64,000 bases of DNA from Phylloscopus collybita (Eukaryota; Chordata; Aves; Passeriformes; Phylloscopidae): NCBI GenBank assembly GCA_027886175.1, contig JAJNNQ010000029.1, positions 4,954,501-5,018,500 of the forward strand, given 5' to 3'. How positions within the stretch are numbered: position 1 is the stretch's first letter; each line of letters opens with the position of its first letter. Shown here in pieces: positions 63,967 to 64,000 of the stretch. The notes under the pieces were generated by a model, which had not been told where the DNA came from, did not search any database, and was given only the letters and a program-made list of their open reading frames with translations. The position numbers and the translations under genes were made by a program.

Positions 63967-64000
63967 AGAGCAATTTCTTTGCTCTGTTAAGATTTCTCCC

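Overview
This is avian nuclear DNA. The window is AT-rich, with many insertions of the bird/reptile retrotransposon CR1, solo LTRs of types seen in bird genomes, and the last two coding exons of NTRK2 (neurotrophin receptor TrkB) on the minus strand. NTRK2 is Z-linked in birds, so a Z-chromosome origin is likely. The species cannot be fixed from the sequence.

Layout. From 1 to about 36.9 kb is DNA 3' of NTRK2, with no convincing gene. It holds CR1 copies (1.2, 4.6-5.3, 6.05-7.56 and 16.8 kb), a 63-bp tandem duplication (3.66 kb), an 85-92-bp direct repeat around a nested CR1/LTR (4.36/5.27 kb), a 440-bp solo LTR with a perfect 5-bp target duplication (24.34 kb), and simple repeats. From 37.4 to about 36.9 kb is the proximal 3'UTR of the kinase-containing NTRK2 transcript; its distal limit is not resolved and may lie several kb further left. 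The terminal coding exon is 37426-37611 and the penultimate one 38417-38575. Together they encode the last 114 residues of TrkB: kinase subdomains VIII-XI and the PLC-gamma docking tail. Everything from 38576 to 64000 behaves as one NTRK2 intron, because no upstream kinase exon (DFG/HRD or glycine loop) was found in it.

The intron holds a CR1 split by an LTR (42.85-44.2 kb), an AT-only palindrome-rich block (45.5 kb), an ERVL-type LTR (54.05 kb), an ancient CR1 (57.3-58.25 kb) and a younger CR1 fragment (58.97 kb). It also holds items that known repeats do not explain: a 186-bp, phase 0-0, fully open minus-strand block with strong splice sites (48736-48921); a second open block in the same phase ending in a stop (47942-48085); and a CpG-rich patch with a Kozak-perfect short ORF on the plus strand (55.25-55.62 kb). 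The 186-bp block lies in the intron that corresponds to the site where the paralogue TrkC takes its kinase-insert cassettes, and it is frame-compatible with NTRK2. It is the best candidate here for something undescribed, but from one sequence alone it could still be a decoy exon or part of a nested gene.
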